Shown here one piece after another: positions 23,680-33,083 of a stretch of DNA of 60,066 bases. Both the position numbers and the translations under genes were made by a program. The DNA is from Oscillospiraceae bacterium (GTDB taxonomy: Bacteria; Bacillota; Clostridia; Oscillospirales; Ruminococcaceae): positions 1-60,066 of the forward strand of contig JAFUNP010000037.1 in NCBI GenBank assembly GCA_017473015.1. Reading direction: 5' to 3'. The stretch's first letter is position 1; every line of letters begins with the position of its first letter. Under the pieces are notes generated by a model that made no database searches, was not told the origin of the DNA, and saw only the letters and a program-made list of their open reading frames with translations.

Positions 23680-24777
23680 ATGAATAAAATGGGGTTCGGC
23701 TATCTGAGACTGCCGAAAAACGGAGATGAAATAGATTATCAGGAATTGGATAAAGTTACAGATGCCTTTATAGAAAAAGGCGGTGTATATTTTGACACAG
23801 CATATTCCTATCTGGGCGGCAAAAGCGAAGAAGCCATCGGACGCTGCCTGTCCGCACGCTATCCAAGAGAAAAATACAAACTGGCTACAAAGCTGGCCGG
23901 TTACGATGTAAAAAGCTATGACGAATGCTGGTCACAGTTCAACATTCAGCTGCAGCGCTGCGACGTGGAATATTTTGATGTATATATGCTGCATTGGCTG
24001 AACAGAAAAAATTACAGCCTGGCAGAAAAGTACAATGAATTTGAGTTTCTGAAAGAGCTGAAAACAAAAGGTCTGGCAAAGAAAACCGGCTTTTCTTACC
24101 ATGACACTGCAGACCTGCTGGACGAAATACTCACAAAGCACCCGGAAGTAGACTATGTGCTGCTGCAGATAAATTATCTGGACTGGGAAAGCGATGCCAT
24201 ACAGTCACGACAGTGTTATGAAGTCTGTGTAAAACACAGTAAAAAAGTGATAGTTATGGAGCCGGTGAAGGGCGGTCGACTGGCACAGGTGCCGCAGGAA
24301 GCAGCTGACATACTGAAGGAAATCGATGCTGAGGCTTCCCCTGCTGCACTGGCAGTGAGATTTGCACAGAGTCTGAATAATGTGGAAATAGTGTTAAGCG
24401 GCATGAACACTGTACAGCAGGTGGATGAAAATCTGGCTGACATACAGCCGATGACAGAAAATGATATGGCTCTGCTTCAGAAAGCTGCCCGGATAATTAA
24501 AGGTGCCACCGCTGTAGACTGCACCGCCTGCGGATACTGTCTGAAGCACTGTCCGAAAAACATAGCCATTCCGGAATATTTCAAGCTGTACAATGAGTTT
24601 ATGCGCAATCCGGCTGATGACTGGAAAATCACACCTGTGTACGATGCCCTGACATTGAAATACGGCAAGGCGTCAGACTGTATAAACTGCCGCAGATGTG
24701 AGAACAACTGCCCTCAGAAACTGCCTATAACACAGCATCTGGTACGGGTGAAAGAAAACCTGGAGAACAAAAACTGA
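23680..24777 (+). CDS. Aldo/keto reductase with C-terminal 2[4Fe-4S] ferredoxin domain
   Basis: Cytosolic oxidoreductase of 365 residues. Residues 1 to about 270 form an aldo/keto reductase TIM barrel: FDTAYSYLGG holds the catalytic Asp and Tyr, LATKLAG the Lys, and YMLHWLN the His. The C-terminal part has two ferredoxin-like clusters, CTACGYCLKHCP and CINCRRCENNCP, each a C-x2-C-x2-C-x3-C set. Such AKR-ferredoxin fusions are common in anaerobic Clostridia, and their substrates are mostly unknown. The ATG is preceded by GGAGG. It is monocistronic with a strong terminator. Confidence 0.93.
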   Translation: MNKMGFGYLRLPKNGDEIDYQELDKVTDAFIEKGGVYFDTAYSYLGGKSEEAIGRCLSARYPREKYKLATKLAGYDVKSYDECWSQFNIQLQRCDVEYFDVYMLHWLNRKNYSLAEKYNEFEFLKELKTKGLAKKTGFSYHDTADLLDEILTKHPEVDYVLLQINYLDWESDAIQSRQCYEVCVKHSKKVIVMEPVKGGRLAQVPQEAADILKEIDAEASPAALAVRFAQSLNNVEIVLSGMNTVQQVDENLADIQPMTENDMALLQKAARIIKGATAVDCTACGYCLKHCPKNIAIPEYFKLYNEFMRNPADDWKITPVYDALTLKYGKASDCINCRRCENNCPQKLPITQHLVRVKENLENKN

Positions 24778-24789
24778 TAAAAGTTTCAG

Positions 24790-24821
24790 CTCCCCTGATT
24801 TAAGTTACAGGGGAGTTTTTT
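24790..24821 (+). terminator. Terminator after the aldo/keto reductase
   Basis: CTCCCCTG (24790-24797) pairs exactly with 24808-24815, followed by TTTTTT. Confidence 0.9.
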
Positions 24822-24833
24822 CCATACAACCAA

Positions 24834-24866
24834 AAAGACAAGGCACAAGGCCTTGTCTTTGTTTTT
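24834..24866. terminator. Terminator at the end of the CD1247-EF-P-PepP run
   Basis: AAAGACAAGGC (24834-24844) pairs exactly with 24850-24860, with T-runs on both strands. It closes the minus-strand gene ending at 24883. Confidence 0.88.
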
Positions 24867-24882
24867 TGTGTGAAAGAGCGTA

Positions 24883-25437
24883 TTATTCTTCGTCTTCTTC
24901 ATCTTCTTCTGCACAGTCTTCACAGCCGCAGTCACATTCTTCTTCATCAAATTCGATTTCGAATGTTGTGCCGCAGTTTGGACATGCACAGTCAGGGCTG
25001 AAGAGCATATCTTCATCCATGCATACGATATCGCCACATTTTGGGCATGTGATTTCATAGAGTGGGTTTTCTTCGTCGTACAGGTCTGTCAGATCTTCGT
25101 CTTCGTCATCCCATTCTTCATCCCATTCATCTTCATCATCGTGGCAGTGACCGCAGCCGCAGCCGTCATGATGGTGGTGATGGTGACCACAGTCGCATTC
25201 TTCGTCCTCATCATCGTAGAGAAGAGCGTCTTCAACATCTGTCAGGTCTTCATCGATAGCATCGATTTCGTCAAAAATCTGGTCGATGTCGTTGTCCAGC
25301 TGGCTTACTGTATCTGTCAGGTCATCCAGCAGGTCTACGATAGCCAGGAGAACTTTGCCTTCTTTTGTTGTGCCGTCCAGTTCCATGCCTTCGCACAGGC
25401 CCTGGATGTATGCAAGTTTTTCAGTAAGAGACATCAT
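24883..25437 (-). CDS. CD1247-like acidic, His/Cys-rich metal-binding protein
   Basis: Cytosolic protein of 184 residues. The N-terminal 65 residues (SLTEKLAYIQGLCEGMELD, then KVLLAIVDLLDDLTDTV) match the N-terminal domain named after Clostridioides CD1247. A very acidic segment follows, with HHHHHH and CGCGHCH (about 77-98). Then comes a zinc ribbon made of CPKCG and CPNCG (about 130-158), and a tail CDCGCEDC ending in Asp/Glu. The metal-rich layout suggests zinc or nickel storage, or an RNA-polymerase or ribosome-associated factor; function is unknown. It lies 33 nt downstream of efp and is probably co-transcribed with it. Confidence 0.8.
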   Translation of the reverse strand: MMSLTEKLAYIQGLCEGMELDGTTKEGKVLLAIVDLLDDLTDTVSQLDNDIDQIFDEIDAIDEDLTDVEDALLYDDEDEECDCGHHHHHHDGCGCGHCHDDEDEWDEEWDDEDEDLTDLYDEENPLYEITCPKCGDIVCMDEDMLFSPDCACPNCGTTFEIEFDEEECDCGCEDCAEEDEEDEE

Positions 25438-25470
25438 AATTTTTACTCTGCCTTTCTTGTAATTAAATAA

Positions 25471-26043
25471 TTATTCTTCGTAAGCGGAAGCGCGTTCCAT
25501 GTATTCACCTGTTCTTGTATCAACGCGGATAAGTTCGCCTTCGTCAATGAACAGAGGAACTCTGATTTCAACACCTGTTTCCAGTGTAGCTGGTTTCAGT
25601 GTGTTTGTAGCAGTGTTGCCTTTGAAGCCTGGGTCTGTCTGTGTAACCTGCAGAACTACAAAGTTTGGAGCTTCAACACCGAATGTTTTGCCTTTGTAGG
25701 AGAGAACTTTAACATTTACGTTTTCTCTTACAAATTTGAAGTTGTCGCCGAATTCGCTCATGGACAGCAGAACCTGTTCAAATGTTTCGTTGTCCATTAC
25801 ATAGTAAAATTCGCCATCGTTGTAGAGATACTGCATATCTCTTCTGTCAACAAATGCCTGTGGGAATTTGTCTGTTGGGTTGTATGTTCTTTCAACTACG
25901 GAACCTGTGATAACATTTCTAACTTTTGTTCTAACAAAAGCAGCGCCTTTACCAGGTTTTACGTGCTGAAATTCGATAACCTGCATTACGTTACCGTCCT
26001 GTTCAAATGTTACGCCATTGCGAAAATCGCCAGCTACTACCAT
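25471..26043 (-). CDS. efp: Elongation factor P
   Basis: Translation factor that enters the ribosomal E site and relieves stalling at polyproline. The 190 residues form the normal three-domain protein. The tip lysine that is modified in many bacteria is K32 in [35 protein letters not shown] and the C-terminal [13 protein letters not shown] are family signatures. A GGAGG ribosome binding site and a promoter lie upstream. No EpmA or EpmB homologue is in the window. The pepP-efp order is the one seen in Bacillus. Confidence 0.97.
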   Translation of the reverse strand: MVVAGDFRNGVTFEQDGNVMQVIEFQHVKPGKGAAFVRTKVRNVITGSVVERTYNPTDKFPQAFVDRRDMQYLYNDGEFYYVMDNETFEQVLLSMSEFGDNFKFVRENVNVKVLSYKGKTFGVEAPNFVVLQVTQTDPGFKGNTATNTLKPATLETGVEIRVPLFIDEGELIRVDTRTGEYMERASAYEE

Positions 26044-26109
26044 AAATAACCTCCGAAAGTTAATAATCTTAATAATATTATTAGTATTTAGTATACCATA
26101 TAATTTTAC

Positions 26110-26138
26110 ATTATATCAGGTAATATTTCAATAGTAAA
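26110..26138 (-). promoter_or_regulatory. Promoter of efp
   Basis: Minus strand -35 TTTACT (26133-26138), 17 nt, -10 TATAAT (26110-26115), in the 115-nt gap after the peptidase gene. efp can therefore be transcribed independently of the upstream run. Confidence 0.6.
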
Positions 26139-26158
26139 TTTTCATTAAATAGTTCAAA

Positions 26159-27226
26159 TTACAGGATAATCAACTCTTTTGGGCTGTTTGTGATATTGAT
26201 ACAGCCGTCTTCTGTAACATAAATTGTATCCTCTATTCTCACGCCGAATTTATCCGGCAGATAGATACCTGGTTCTACGCTGAGCATCATGCCAGGCTGG
26301 AGAACTGTGGTATTGCCTGGGGCAAAACCAGGTGTTTCGTGAACATCGATACCGAAGCTGTGACCCAGGCTGTGGCCAAAGCAGCCTTCGTAGCCTTTGG
26401 AATAAATGTGGTCACGGGCAATTTTGTCAATGTCGCCGCAGATTTTGCCTGCTTTGATTTCTTTCAGTGCCATCAGCTGTGCTTCCAGAACTGTATTGTA
26501 AACCAGTTTCATTTCTTCTGTGGCATGACCGATAGCCACTGTTCTGGTCATATCTGTGCAGTAGCCGCCGTATGCAGCGCCGAAGTCCATAGTGACAAAA
26601 TCGCCTTTTTCCAGCAGTTTTTCACCAGGTACACCGTGTGGCAGGCTGGAGTTTTTGCCGGATACCAGAATTGTGGAAAATGCAATGCCGGAAGCGCCCT
26701 GCTTACGCATAAATGTTTCCAGCTCGATTGCCAGGTCTCTTTCTTTTTTGCCTGCTTCCAGCTGTGTCAGCATATGGGTAAAGCCCGCATCAGTAATGGC
26801 CTGACCTGCGCGGATGATTTCCAGTTCTTCTTTGGATTTTATCTGGCGCATTTCGTTGATAATTTTTGTCATTGGGCTGTCTGTCACGATTTCAGCGTTC
26901 AGGTTGGCTTTCATTGTGTTCATCACACCCACGGACATACTGTCTTCCACCCACAGTTTTTTCACGCCGTGTTTTGCCAGAATTTCATTAATCTGTTCAT
27001 ACAGTTTGCCCTGCATGATAACTGTGGCGTTCTTCACTGTTTTCTGTGCCAGTTCTATATAGCGGAAGTCGATAATAAAGTATGCTGCATCCTTCAGCAG
27101 GATGATTGTACCTGCGGAGGAATGCATATTCAGCATATAAAAGCGGTTCTGGGCACTGGTAACCAGAGCACCTTCAAACTCAGGGTTTTTAGATGCAAGT
27201 TCAATAAATCTGTCTATTCTGTTCAT
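26159..27226 (-). CDS. Xaa-Pro aminopeptidase/dipeptidase (M24B)
   Basis: Metallopeptidase of the pita-bread fold that removes an N-terminal residue preceding proline, 355 residues, resembling YqhT/PepQ-type short enzymes. The N-terminal creatinase-like domain spans about 1-125. The metal ligands lie in VTMDFGAAYGGYCTDMTRT (two Asp), HSLGHSFGIDVHE (His), LSVEPGIY (Glu) and GVRIEDT (Glu). It is immediately upstream of efp, a pairing linked functionally through proline-rich proteins. It starts 55 nt after the TIM-barrel gene. Confidence 0.95.
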   Translation of the reverse strand: MNRIDRFIELASKNPEFEGALVTSAQNRFYMLNMHSSAGTIILLKDAAYFIIDFRYIELAQKTVKNATVIMQGKLYEQINEILAKHGVKKLWVEDSMSVGVMNTMKANLNAEIVTDSPMTKIINEMRQIKSKEELEIIRAGQAITDAGFTHMLTQLEAGKKERDLAIELETFMRKQGASGIAFSTILVSGKNSSLPHGVPGEKLLEKGDFVTMDFGAAYGGYCTDMTRTVAIGHATEEMKLVYNTVLEAQLMALKEIKAGKICGDIDKIARDHIYSKGYEGCFGHSLGHSFGIDVHETPGFAPGNTTVLQPGMMLSVEPGIYLPDKFGVRIEDTIYVTEDGCINITNSPKELIIL

Positions 27227-27281
27227 TTTACTGCAACTCCTTTTGATGTATTCTCTTTAATTACAGTTTACACTGCATAAA

Positions 27282-28133
27282 TTACTTTTTCAAGCTGTCC
27301 AGATAATTTTTCATGGCCAGGGCATCCTCTGTCTGTGTGCCTGCACTTTCGCAGATAAACACTGGTGTGAGATTATTTTCATACACCACATCTATCAGAG
27401 GCTCAAATTCAGGTCCCCACACAGTGTCCCGGAAAGTGAGGTGGCGTTTTTCCCCGCCGGCGGTATACTCAATTTTTGAAAAATGGGAATGAAAAATTTT
27501 GTATCTTTCGTCTTTCAGTGTTTCGGCCATGGTGTCGATTATGCGCAGATAATCGTCCTTCGTCTTTATCCATCCGCCATCACGGGCGTTGAGATGACCG
27601 AAGTCAATACAAGGCAATATTCTTTTGTCCACGCTGCACAGCCGCAGTACTTCCTCCAGACTGCCCAGCTGGTTTACCTTGCCCATAGTTTCGGGACAGA
27701 GAGTCATATGGCCAAGACCATTTTCATCGATGGCATCCATCATCAGATGCATAGTATCGGTGGCTTTTGCCAGTGCCTCCGCTCTGGTCAGCTTTGCACA
27801 GGAGCCGGAGTGAAAAATCACACGCCTGCCTCCCATGGCATCCAGTGCCTTCGCACTGTCCAGAATATAATTCACGCTGTTCAGGCGTTTTTCCTCTTCC
27901 AGTGAAGACATGGAAATGAAATAAGGGGCATGAAGGGAAACCTGTACCCCCTTTTCAGCCAGCACTGTGCCCAGCTCTTTTGCAGCATCCTGTTTAATCT
28001 TTACGCCGCGGCCGCACTGGTATTCAAAAGCGTTGAGGCCAAACTGCGCCAGATAGTCTGCCACCTGTATGGATTTTTTGTAACCCATGTTTTTAAAGCT
28101 GTCTGCCAGACCTGCAGGACCGAATTTTATCAT
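27282..28133 (-). CDS. Endonuclease IV-like TIM-barrel protein
   Basis: Xylose-isomerase/AP-endonuclease family 2 TIM barrel, 283 residues. Metal-site candidates are VSLHAPYFISM, VIFHSGS, TLCPETMGK, CIDFGHLNA, IFHSHFS and FICES, which follow the His/Asp/Glu order of Nfo-type endonuclease IV. The protein is close in length to Nfo and could repair abasic sites, but sugar isomerases share the fold. The start ATG overlaps the preceding stop (TAATG at 28131-28135), so it is translationally coupled to the YqeG-like phosphatase. Confidence 0.82.
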   Translation of the reverse strand: MIKFGPAGLADSFKNMGYKKSIQVADYLAQFGLNAFEYQCGRGVKIKQDAAKELGTVLAEKGVQVSLHAPYFISMSSLEEEKRLNSVNYILDSAKALDAMGGRRVIFHSGSCAKLTRAEALAKATDTMHLMMDAIDENGLGHMTLCPETMGKVNQLGSLEEVLRLCSVDKRILPCIDFGHLNARDGGWIKTKDDYLRIIDTMAETLKDERYKIFHSHFSKIEYTAGGEKRHLTFRDTVWGPEFEPLIDVVYENNLTPVFICESAGTQTEDALAMKNYLDSLKK

Positions 28134-28639
28134 TACAACGCCCCTCCCTGCTGTGAAAGATATTTGTCGATAAAGCCTTTTTCAACCCGGCGCTTGAATT
28201 TGAAGCCGGCGCCGTCTTCGTGGAGAATGGCCAGCACCATAAGTGTTCTGATGCCTTTCAGGTTGCCGCCCAGCACATCGGTGAAAATCTGGTCGCCAAC
28301 AATGGCGGTGTCTTTCTTTGTGCCGCCCAGCATCTTCAGTCCGCGGGTATAACCGATGGACAGTGGTTTGCAGGACATGCTGGAATAAGGCAGACCCAGA
28401 CGGGCCGCAAAAGGCTCCACTCTTGCTTTGTTATTGTTGGAAATAATCATCATATTAATGCCGGAGGCACGCATGGAATCCAGCCACCGGTCAATGCCTT
28501 CTGACGGTTCGGGATTGTTGTGGGTAGTGAGAGTGTTGTCCACATCCAGCAGCAGGTTTTTTATTCCCTGCTCTTTTAAAAATTCAGGGGTGATATTTGT
28601 TGTTTTTCCGAATATGTATTCTGGTTTAAAAAGCTTCAA
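28133..28639 (-). CDS. YqeG-family HAD phosphatase
   Basis: HAD-superfamily hydrolase of the YqeG (HAD-IIIA) group, 168 residues. The nucleophile motif DxDxT is LLLDVDNTLTTHN. The second motif is MIISNNN, and the metal Asp is in AIVGDQIFTDVLGGN. Most family members are annotated as phosphatidylglycerophosphatase-like or of unknown substrate. It overlaps the downstream TIM-barrel gene by one nucleotide and starts 3 nt after the stop of the upstream YfhO-like gene, so it lies firmly inside the operon. Confidence 0.9.
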   Translation of the reverse strand: MKLFKPEYIFGKTTNITPEFLKEQGIKNLLLDVDNTLTTHNNPEPSEGIDRWLDSMRASGINMMIISNNNKARVEPFAARLGLPYSSMSCKPLSIGYTRGLKMLGGTKKDTAIVGDQIFTDVLGGNLKGIRTLMVLAILHEDGAGFKFKRRVEKGFIDKYLSQQGGAL

Positions 28640-28642
28640 ATG

Positions 28643-30871
28643 TCATTCTCCTTTTGTATTTTTCTTCTTTATAATCAGCATTGCCGCCATAACAGCCACG
28701 CCGCACACCATCAGGCATACACCGGGCACAAAACCCTGCGGGATATACACCATTGTCACATTACATTCGCCCTCTGTCAAAGGTGCGGACAGGAAATGGT
28801 CCATAAATGGCTCTGGCTGTACTTTCTCGCCGTTCACCCATATATTCCAGCCGTCTTCATACATTATGGTTGTCAGCAGGTATTTGCCTGTGGCCGTCAG
28901 TTTTATAACTGCGCCTTTTTCGGTTATAATTTCTGCAGCATTATTGCGCAGTATTTCCGACGCTGCAGCCAGATTTTCATAATTCACCTGACAGCTGTCA
29001 TCCAGCACAGGTATACCTGTCAGCGTTGCAAACATATTGTTTATATGCCTGTCCCCGTCGGCGTTGCTCTTTATGCTGTTTGTAACGCCTGTAAAAACAA
29101 CAGGTATATGGTAAGGATTGTAATAAAGATTTCTTTCCCCGTCATAGATAAAGTCACATTTATCCGAAATATTCCATATGTCTTCGCAGAGAAAGTATTT
29201 CATGCCCATAAAGCTGTCCGGCAGCAGTCTGTTCAGTCGGTACAGTGTAGTGTACATGGATGTGCCGTAACCGTAGTGGGCAGCGATTTCCTGGGACTGT
29301 TTATCATAAGTGGAACTGAAATGGTTTACACCGTAGTACCCCAGGCCCATAGGCTGGTTGTAGATACGGGCAGACAGGTCTTCCACGCGGTAAAAACTGT
29401 CGTCATCTGCATAATCCAGTGCATCAGACACAGCAGTGTAGTTGTATTCATATTCACCGCCGGCTTTGGTAGGGTTTACAGCGTCATTCAGCAGTTTTTC
29501 GCCGCGGATATGCCGGCAGCCATTTATCAGTGACAGTGCTGCCAGTAAAATGCACATCATATTTTTAGCCTGTCTTTCCCAGCGGAAAGTAAGAGCCATC
29601 AATGCAAAAGCCGCAGCCACTGCCACCAGGGTGAGTTCTGATGACCATGCGCTCCACTGCAGGTAATTGAATTTTATGTAGTATACAAAACAAGCAAAGT
29701 AAAATCCGCCGCCGATAACTATGGTTTTCACCGCTGTTCTGAAATCCAGCTTTTCAAAGGAATGTCTGCACAGCAGCACCAGCAGGAAAGCATACACAAA
29801 GGTGTTTCTGAACGGGAAGCCTTCCGGCCAGGAGAAACCGTGCCACATATAGTACAGGCCACCCAGATAAAGGCCTGCTCCCATGAAAGCCATAAACATC
29901 AGCGATGAAATTCGGTATTTCAGGGAAACTGTGCTGTTTACTATCAGTGCAATCATCAGTATCACCGCCAGAGAACTGAAAGCAAACTGGGGGATATTGT
30001 CTATCATATAGGTGCCGTCAAAGCAGGACACCACGCTCATCAGTATATTGTAAATGCCGTCAGAAAATGAGCGGTCAAAGCCGGGCAGGTCGTTGAATTT
30101 ACCGTTTACCAGCTGGATAAAGGCAGGTATCAGTACCGGAGCGGCCAGCATAAGGGAAACAGCCACGGAATAGGCCATTTCCAAGGCTTTTTTCACCGCT
30201 GTCTTTACTGACACTCCCTGTACACCGAAGCAGTAAAACACAAAGTAAAGCAGTATAAACACCGATGCCATGTAAGACACATAATAGTTGGAAACCAGTG
30301 CCCATAAATACAGGAATATAAACAGACCTTTTGCTCTTTTTTCTGAATTTATCACCTTTTCCGTTGCCAGCACCAGCAGTGGCAGAAGCGCAAAAACATC
30401 GAACCACAGGGTATTGAAGTAGTATCTGACAAAGTATGGGTACAGGGCATAAGCAAAGGCAAAACCCCGGTTTGCCATATTATTTTCATAATGATTGCAG
30501 AAATAAATGTAGGCCGCCAATGCCATGAACACAAACTTTGCCCCTACCATTACAAAAATGGCCAGCTCTGTCTTCTGTGCAGGGAAAAGGTACAGTATCA
30601 GGTTAAATGGTGAAAAGCCGTAATAGGCCATCAGCGCCCAGGTCTGGCCACCGAAGCTTTTGGAAAAGGAGTAAATCTTTTCTGTCAGGGAGGAATTTCT
30701 CACAAAGGAGAGAAAATCCGCATACTGCATGCCCATATCCACACGGAGAAAGGTATCTGTGCCGAAAGGGTAAATATTGCTGAATTTCAGCAGTATACAG
30801 TATGCACAGGCCACTGCCAGCGAAAGCAGGGCAGCCCATATCAGCCTTTCTTTTTGTTTTTGGTTATTCAT
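28643..30871 (-). CDS. YfhO-family membrane protein, second paralogue
   Basis: Large polytopic membrane protein of 742 residues with about 12-14 helices and a C-terminal extracytoplasmic domain, PF09586 (YfhO) type. Bacillus YfhO is implicated in lipoteichoic acid glycosylation and the fold resembles GT-C glycosyltransferases. Landmarks are FGTDTFLRVDMGMQYADFLSF near the N-terminus, QPMGLGYYGVNHFSSTYD, and YEDGWNIWVNGEKVQPEPF near the C-terminus. The start at 30871 (MNNQKQK) overlaps the preceding stop by 8 nt; the longer frame upstream reads through the neighbour's coding end and is unlikely. It is clearly homologous to the gene before it, so a tandem duplication. Confidence 0.9.
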   Translation of the reverse strand: MNNQKQKERLIWAALLSLAVACAYCILLKFSNIYPFGTDTFLRVDMGMQYADFLSFVRNSSLTEKIYSFSKSFGGQTWALMAYYGFSPFNLILYLFPAQKTELAIFVMVGAKFVFMALAAYIYFCNHYENNMANRGFAFAYALYPYFVRYYFNTLWFDVFALLPLLVLATEKVINSEKRAKGLFIFLYLWALVSNYYVSYMASVFILLYFVFYCFGVQGVSVKTAVKKALEMAYSVAVSLMLAAPVLIPAFIQLVNGKFNDLPGFDRSFSDGIYNILMSVVSCFDGTYMIDNIPQFAFSSLAVILMIALIVNSTVSLKYRISSLMFMAFMGAGLYLGGLYYMWHGFSWPEGFPFRNTFVYAFLLVLLCRHSFEKLDFRTAVKTIVIGGGFYFACFVYYIKFNYLQWSAWSSELTLVAVAAAFALMALTFRWERQAKNMMCILLAALSLINGCRHIRGEKLLNDAVNPTKAGGEYEYNYTAVSDALDYADDDSFYRVEDLSARIYNQPMGLGYYGVNHFSSTYDKQSQEIAAHYGYGTSMYTTLYRLNRLLPDSFMGMKYFLCEDIWNISDKCDFIYDGERNLYYNPYHIPVVFTGVTNSIKSNADGDRHINNMFATLTGIPVLDDSCQVNYENLAAASEILRNNAAEIITEKGAVIKLTATGKYLLTTIMYEDGWNIWVNGEKVQPEPFMDHFLSAPLTEGECNVTMVYIPQGFVPGVCLMVCGVAVMAAMLIIKKKNTKGE

Positions 30872-33083
30872 ATATCTTTTTTCTCTTTTTCTTGTTGTAT
30901 ATATCCACTGCCACAAGGGTAACGCCGGCACACATAAGCATAAGCCCCGGTGCAAACCCCCGTGGAGTATAAATCATAGTAATTTCTGCCCGTCCGCCCA
31001 GAGGTACAGACAGAAAATATTCCATAAATCTTTCAGGTTTTACTTTTTCGCCATTCACCCATATATGCCAGTTTTCGTCGTACATAATGGTGGCCAGCAG
31101 GTATTCCCCGTCAGCTTTCAGTTTTATCACAGCACCTTTTTCCTGTATCACTTCTGCGGCATTGGAATTTATTACATCCGATGCGGCTTTCAGGGCAGTG
31201 AAATCGGTGGTGCAGTCATCATTCAGCACATAGTGGCCGGTAAGATTGTACAGCATTTCGGCTATGTGCTGAGGCCAGTAATTTATATATTTCACCGCAT
31301 TGGTATCACCGGTAAAAGCCAAAGGCAGCCGGTATGGATTCAGATAAAGGCTGCGCTGTCCTTCCCCGCTGCTGACAGGAATGTACTGCCGCGGCAGAGC
31401 TGTGCCGGCGGACAGCAGGTATTTTACACCGAAAAGGCTGTCTGTCAGAGGATTGGAGTGGGAATATATCGTGCTGTAGAAGGTGTCCGCATAGCCAAAG
31501 TGGACAAACATTTCCTTCTGGTTTTTATCAAAGGTGGAGCTGTAGTGGTTTGTGCCATAGTAGCCGGTACCCATAGGCTGGTTATAGTCACGGGCATCAA
31601 TATCCGCCACTCGGTAAAAGCCGTCTTCCAGCTGTTCCAGTGCAGTGTTTACCTGCAGCCAGTTCTGTTTATAATCGCCGGCAGGATTTGTAGGATAAAC
31701 GCTGTCATACACCCGTTTGTCAATGGCACAGTAAACCGCACCGTTTATTATAGCGGTAATGGCAATCACAGCCCCCAGTCCGTACTTGGCCAGGCCAGGT
31801 TTTACCGCTGTGGAAAGAAACAGCAGTGTACATATCACCACAGAAATCAATGTAGCTGTAAGAGTTGTTTTATCCCATGGCAGACGGTAATCTTTCTGCA
31901 CCAGTACAAAGCACAGGCCGTACAGTACAAGCGTCGCCGGCAGACTGTATAAAGCAGTGGTAAAATCCAGCATTTCCAGAGCGTGGCGCGTAAGCGCAAT
32001 CACCAGAAAAGCCACCAGAAAATTGTGGCGGAAAGAAAATGCTATAGGATTGGAAAAGCCGTGCCATACATAGTGCAGTGTACCGCTATAAAGGCTGTAA
32101 ACCATAAAAATCAGAAAAACAGCGGCAGAAATGCGGTGTTTTACAGATATTTTCCCATTAAGGAAAAAAGAAATCACAAGAAAAACACAGCACACACAAC
32201 CAAACACCTGGGGCACATTGTAAATGTACATTCCCTCAAACAGTGAGGACGCCAGATAAACAGCATCAAACATCACACCGCCGTGGTTGGAGGTGATGGT
32301 GGAGTCCGCCAGTTTACCGCCTGTCAGCTGCATAAAAGACGGCATCAGCACAGGAGCAGACAGCAACACAGCCATAAGCACACAATGTGCCATGGAAAAG
32401 GCTTTTTTCACCATTTCCTTTATATCCAGCTCTGCCTCTGCCAGTGAGTAATACACAAAGTACAGCAGTATAAACATGCTGGACATTACCGAAATGTAAT
32501 AATTGGACAGAAGTGAATACAGATAAAAAGCTGTGAACCGTCCTTTTTTATTATGGTGTATCACCTGTTCTGTGCCAAGAATCAGCAGAGGCAACAGCGC
32601 AAAGCAGTCCAGCCAGATTATGTGATAATACCAGCGCGCAAACACAGGGAAAAAGGCGTACATCAAGCCGGATGCGGCGTTCAGATACAGATTTTCATAA
32701 TGGGCGCACAGGTAAAAATACATACCCTGAGCCATAAACACAAATTTGGCTGTGAGTATGACAAAAATTGCCATTTCCAGATTTTCACCGCTGAACAGCA
32801 GTGCAATCAGGTTAAATGGTGATATGGCATAATAAGAGATAAACCCCAGGGTTGGCCCGCCAAAGCCTTTGTGAAATGAATACAGCTTTTCCGTCAGTGA
32901 ACTGTCCGAAAAAAACTGTATAAAATCAGCATACTGGGTGTCCAGGTCAATTCTCATTATGGAATCAGCGCCAAAAGGGTACATTCCGCTGTGCCGCAGC
33001 ATAAGACAGAAGCCTGCCACAGTAGCCGCAGTCAGCAGAAGCGAAACTTTCAGCAGCTGTTTTTTGTTTTTATAAGCTGTCAT
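30864..33083 (-). CDS. YfhO-family membrane protein, first paralogue
   Basis: Polytopic membrane protein of 739 residues and paralogue of the next gene. Shared landmarks are FGADSIMRIDLDTQYADFIQF, KGFGGPTLGFISYYAISPFNL, QPMGTGYYGTNHYSSTFD and YDENWHIWVNGEKVKPERFMEYFLS. It should have many helices in the first 480 residues and an outside beta-rich domain of about 250 residues, consistent with a GT-C glycosyltransferase for cell-surface polymers. It overlaps the upstream deoxyribosyltransferase gene by 4 nt and the downstream paralogue by 8 nt. Substrate and polymer are unknown. Confidence 0.9.
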   Translation of the reverse strand: MTAYKNKKQLLKVSLLLTAATVAGFCLMLRHSGMYPFGADSIMRIDLDTQYADFIQFFSDSSLTEKLYSFHKGFGGPTLGFISYYAISPFNLIALLFSGENLEMAIFVILTAKFVFMAQGMYFYLCAHYENLYLNAASGLMYAFFPVFARWYYHIIWLDCFALLPLLILGTEQVIHHNKKGRFTAFYLYSLLSNYYISVMSSMFILLYFVYYSLAEAELDIKEMVKKAFSMAHCVLMAVLLSAPVLMPSFMQLTGGKLADSTITSNHGGVMFDAVYLASSLFEGMYIYNVPQVFGCVCCVFLVISFFLNGKISVKHRISAAVFLIFMVYSLYSGTLHYVWHGFSNPIAFSFRHNFLVAFLVIALTRHALEMLDFTTALYSLPATLVLYGLCFVLVQKDYRLPWDKTTLTATLISVVICTLLFLSTAVKPGLAKYGLGAVIAITAIINGAVYCAIDKRVYDSVYPTNPAGDYKQNWLQVNTALEQLEDGFYRVADIDARDYNQPMGTGYYGTNHYSSTFDKNQKEMFVHFGYADTFYSTIYSHSNPLTDSLFGVKYLLSAGTALPRQYIPVSSGEGQRSLYLNPYRLPLAFTGDTNAVKYINYWPQHIAEMLYNLTGHYVLNDDCTTDFTALKAASDVINSNAAEVIQEKGAVIKLKADGEYLLATIMYDENWHIWVNGEKVKPERFMEYFLSVPLGGRAEITMIYTPRGFAPGLMLMCAGVTLVAVDIYNKKKRKKIYE

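Noticed and set aside
24866-25060. Serine run on the plus strand
   Set aside because: It is the complement of the Asp/Glu-rich tail of the CD1247-like protein.
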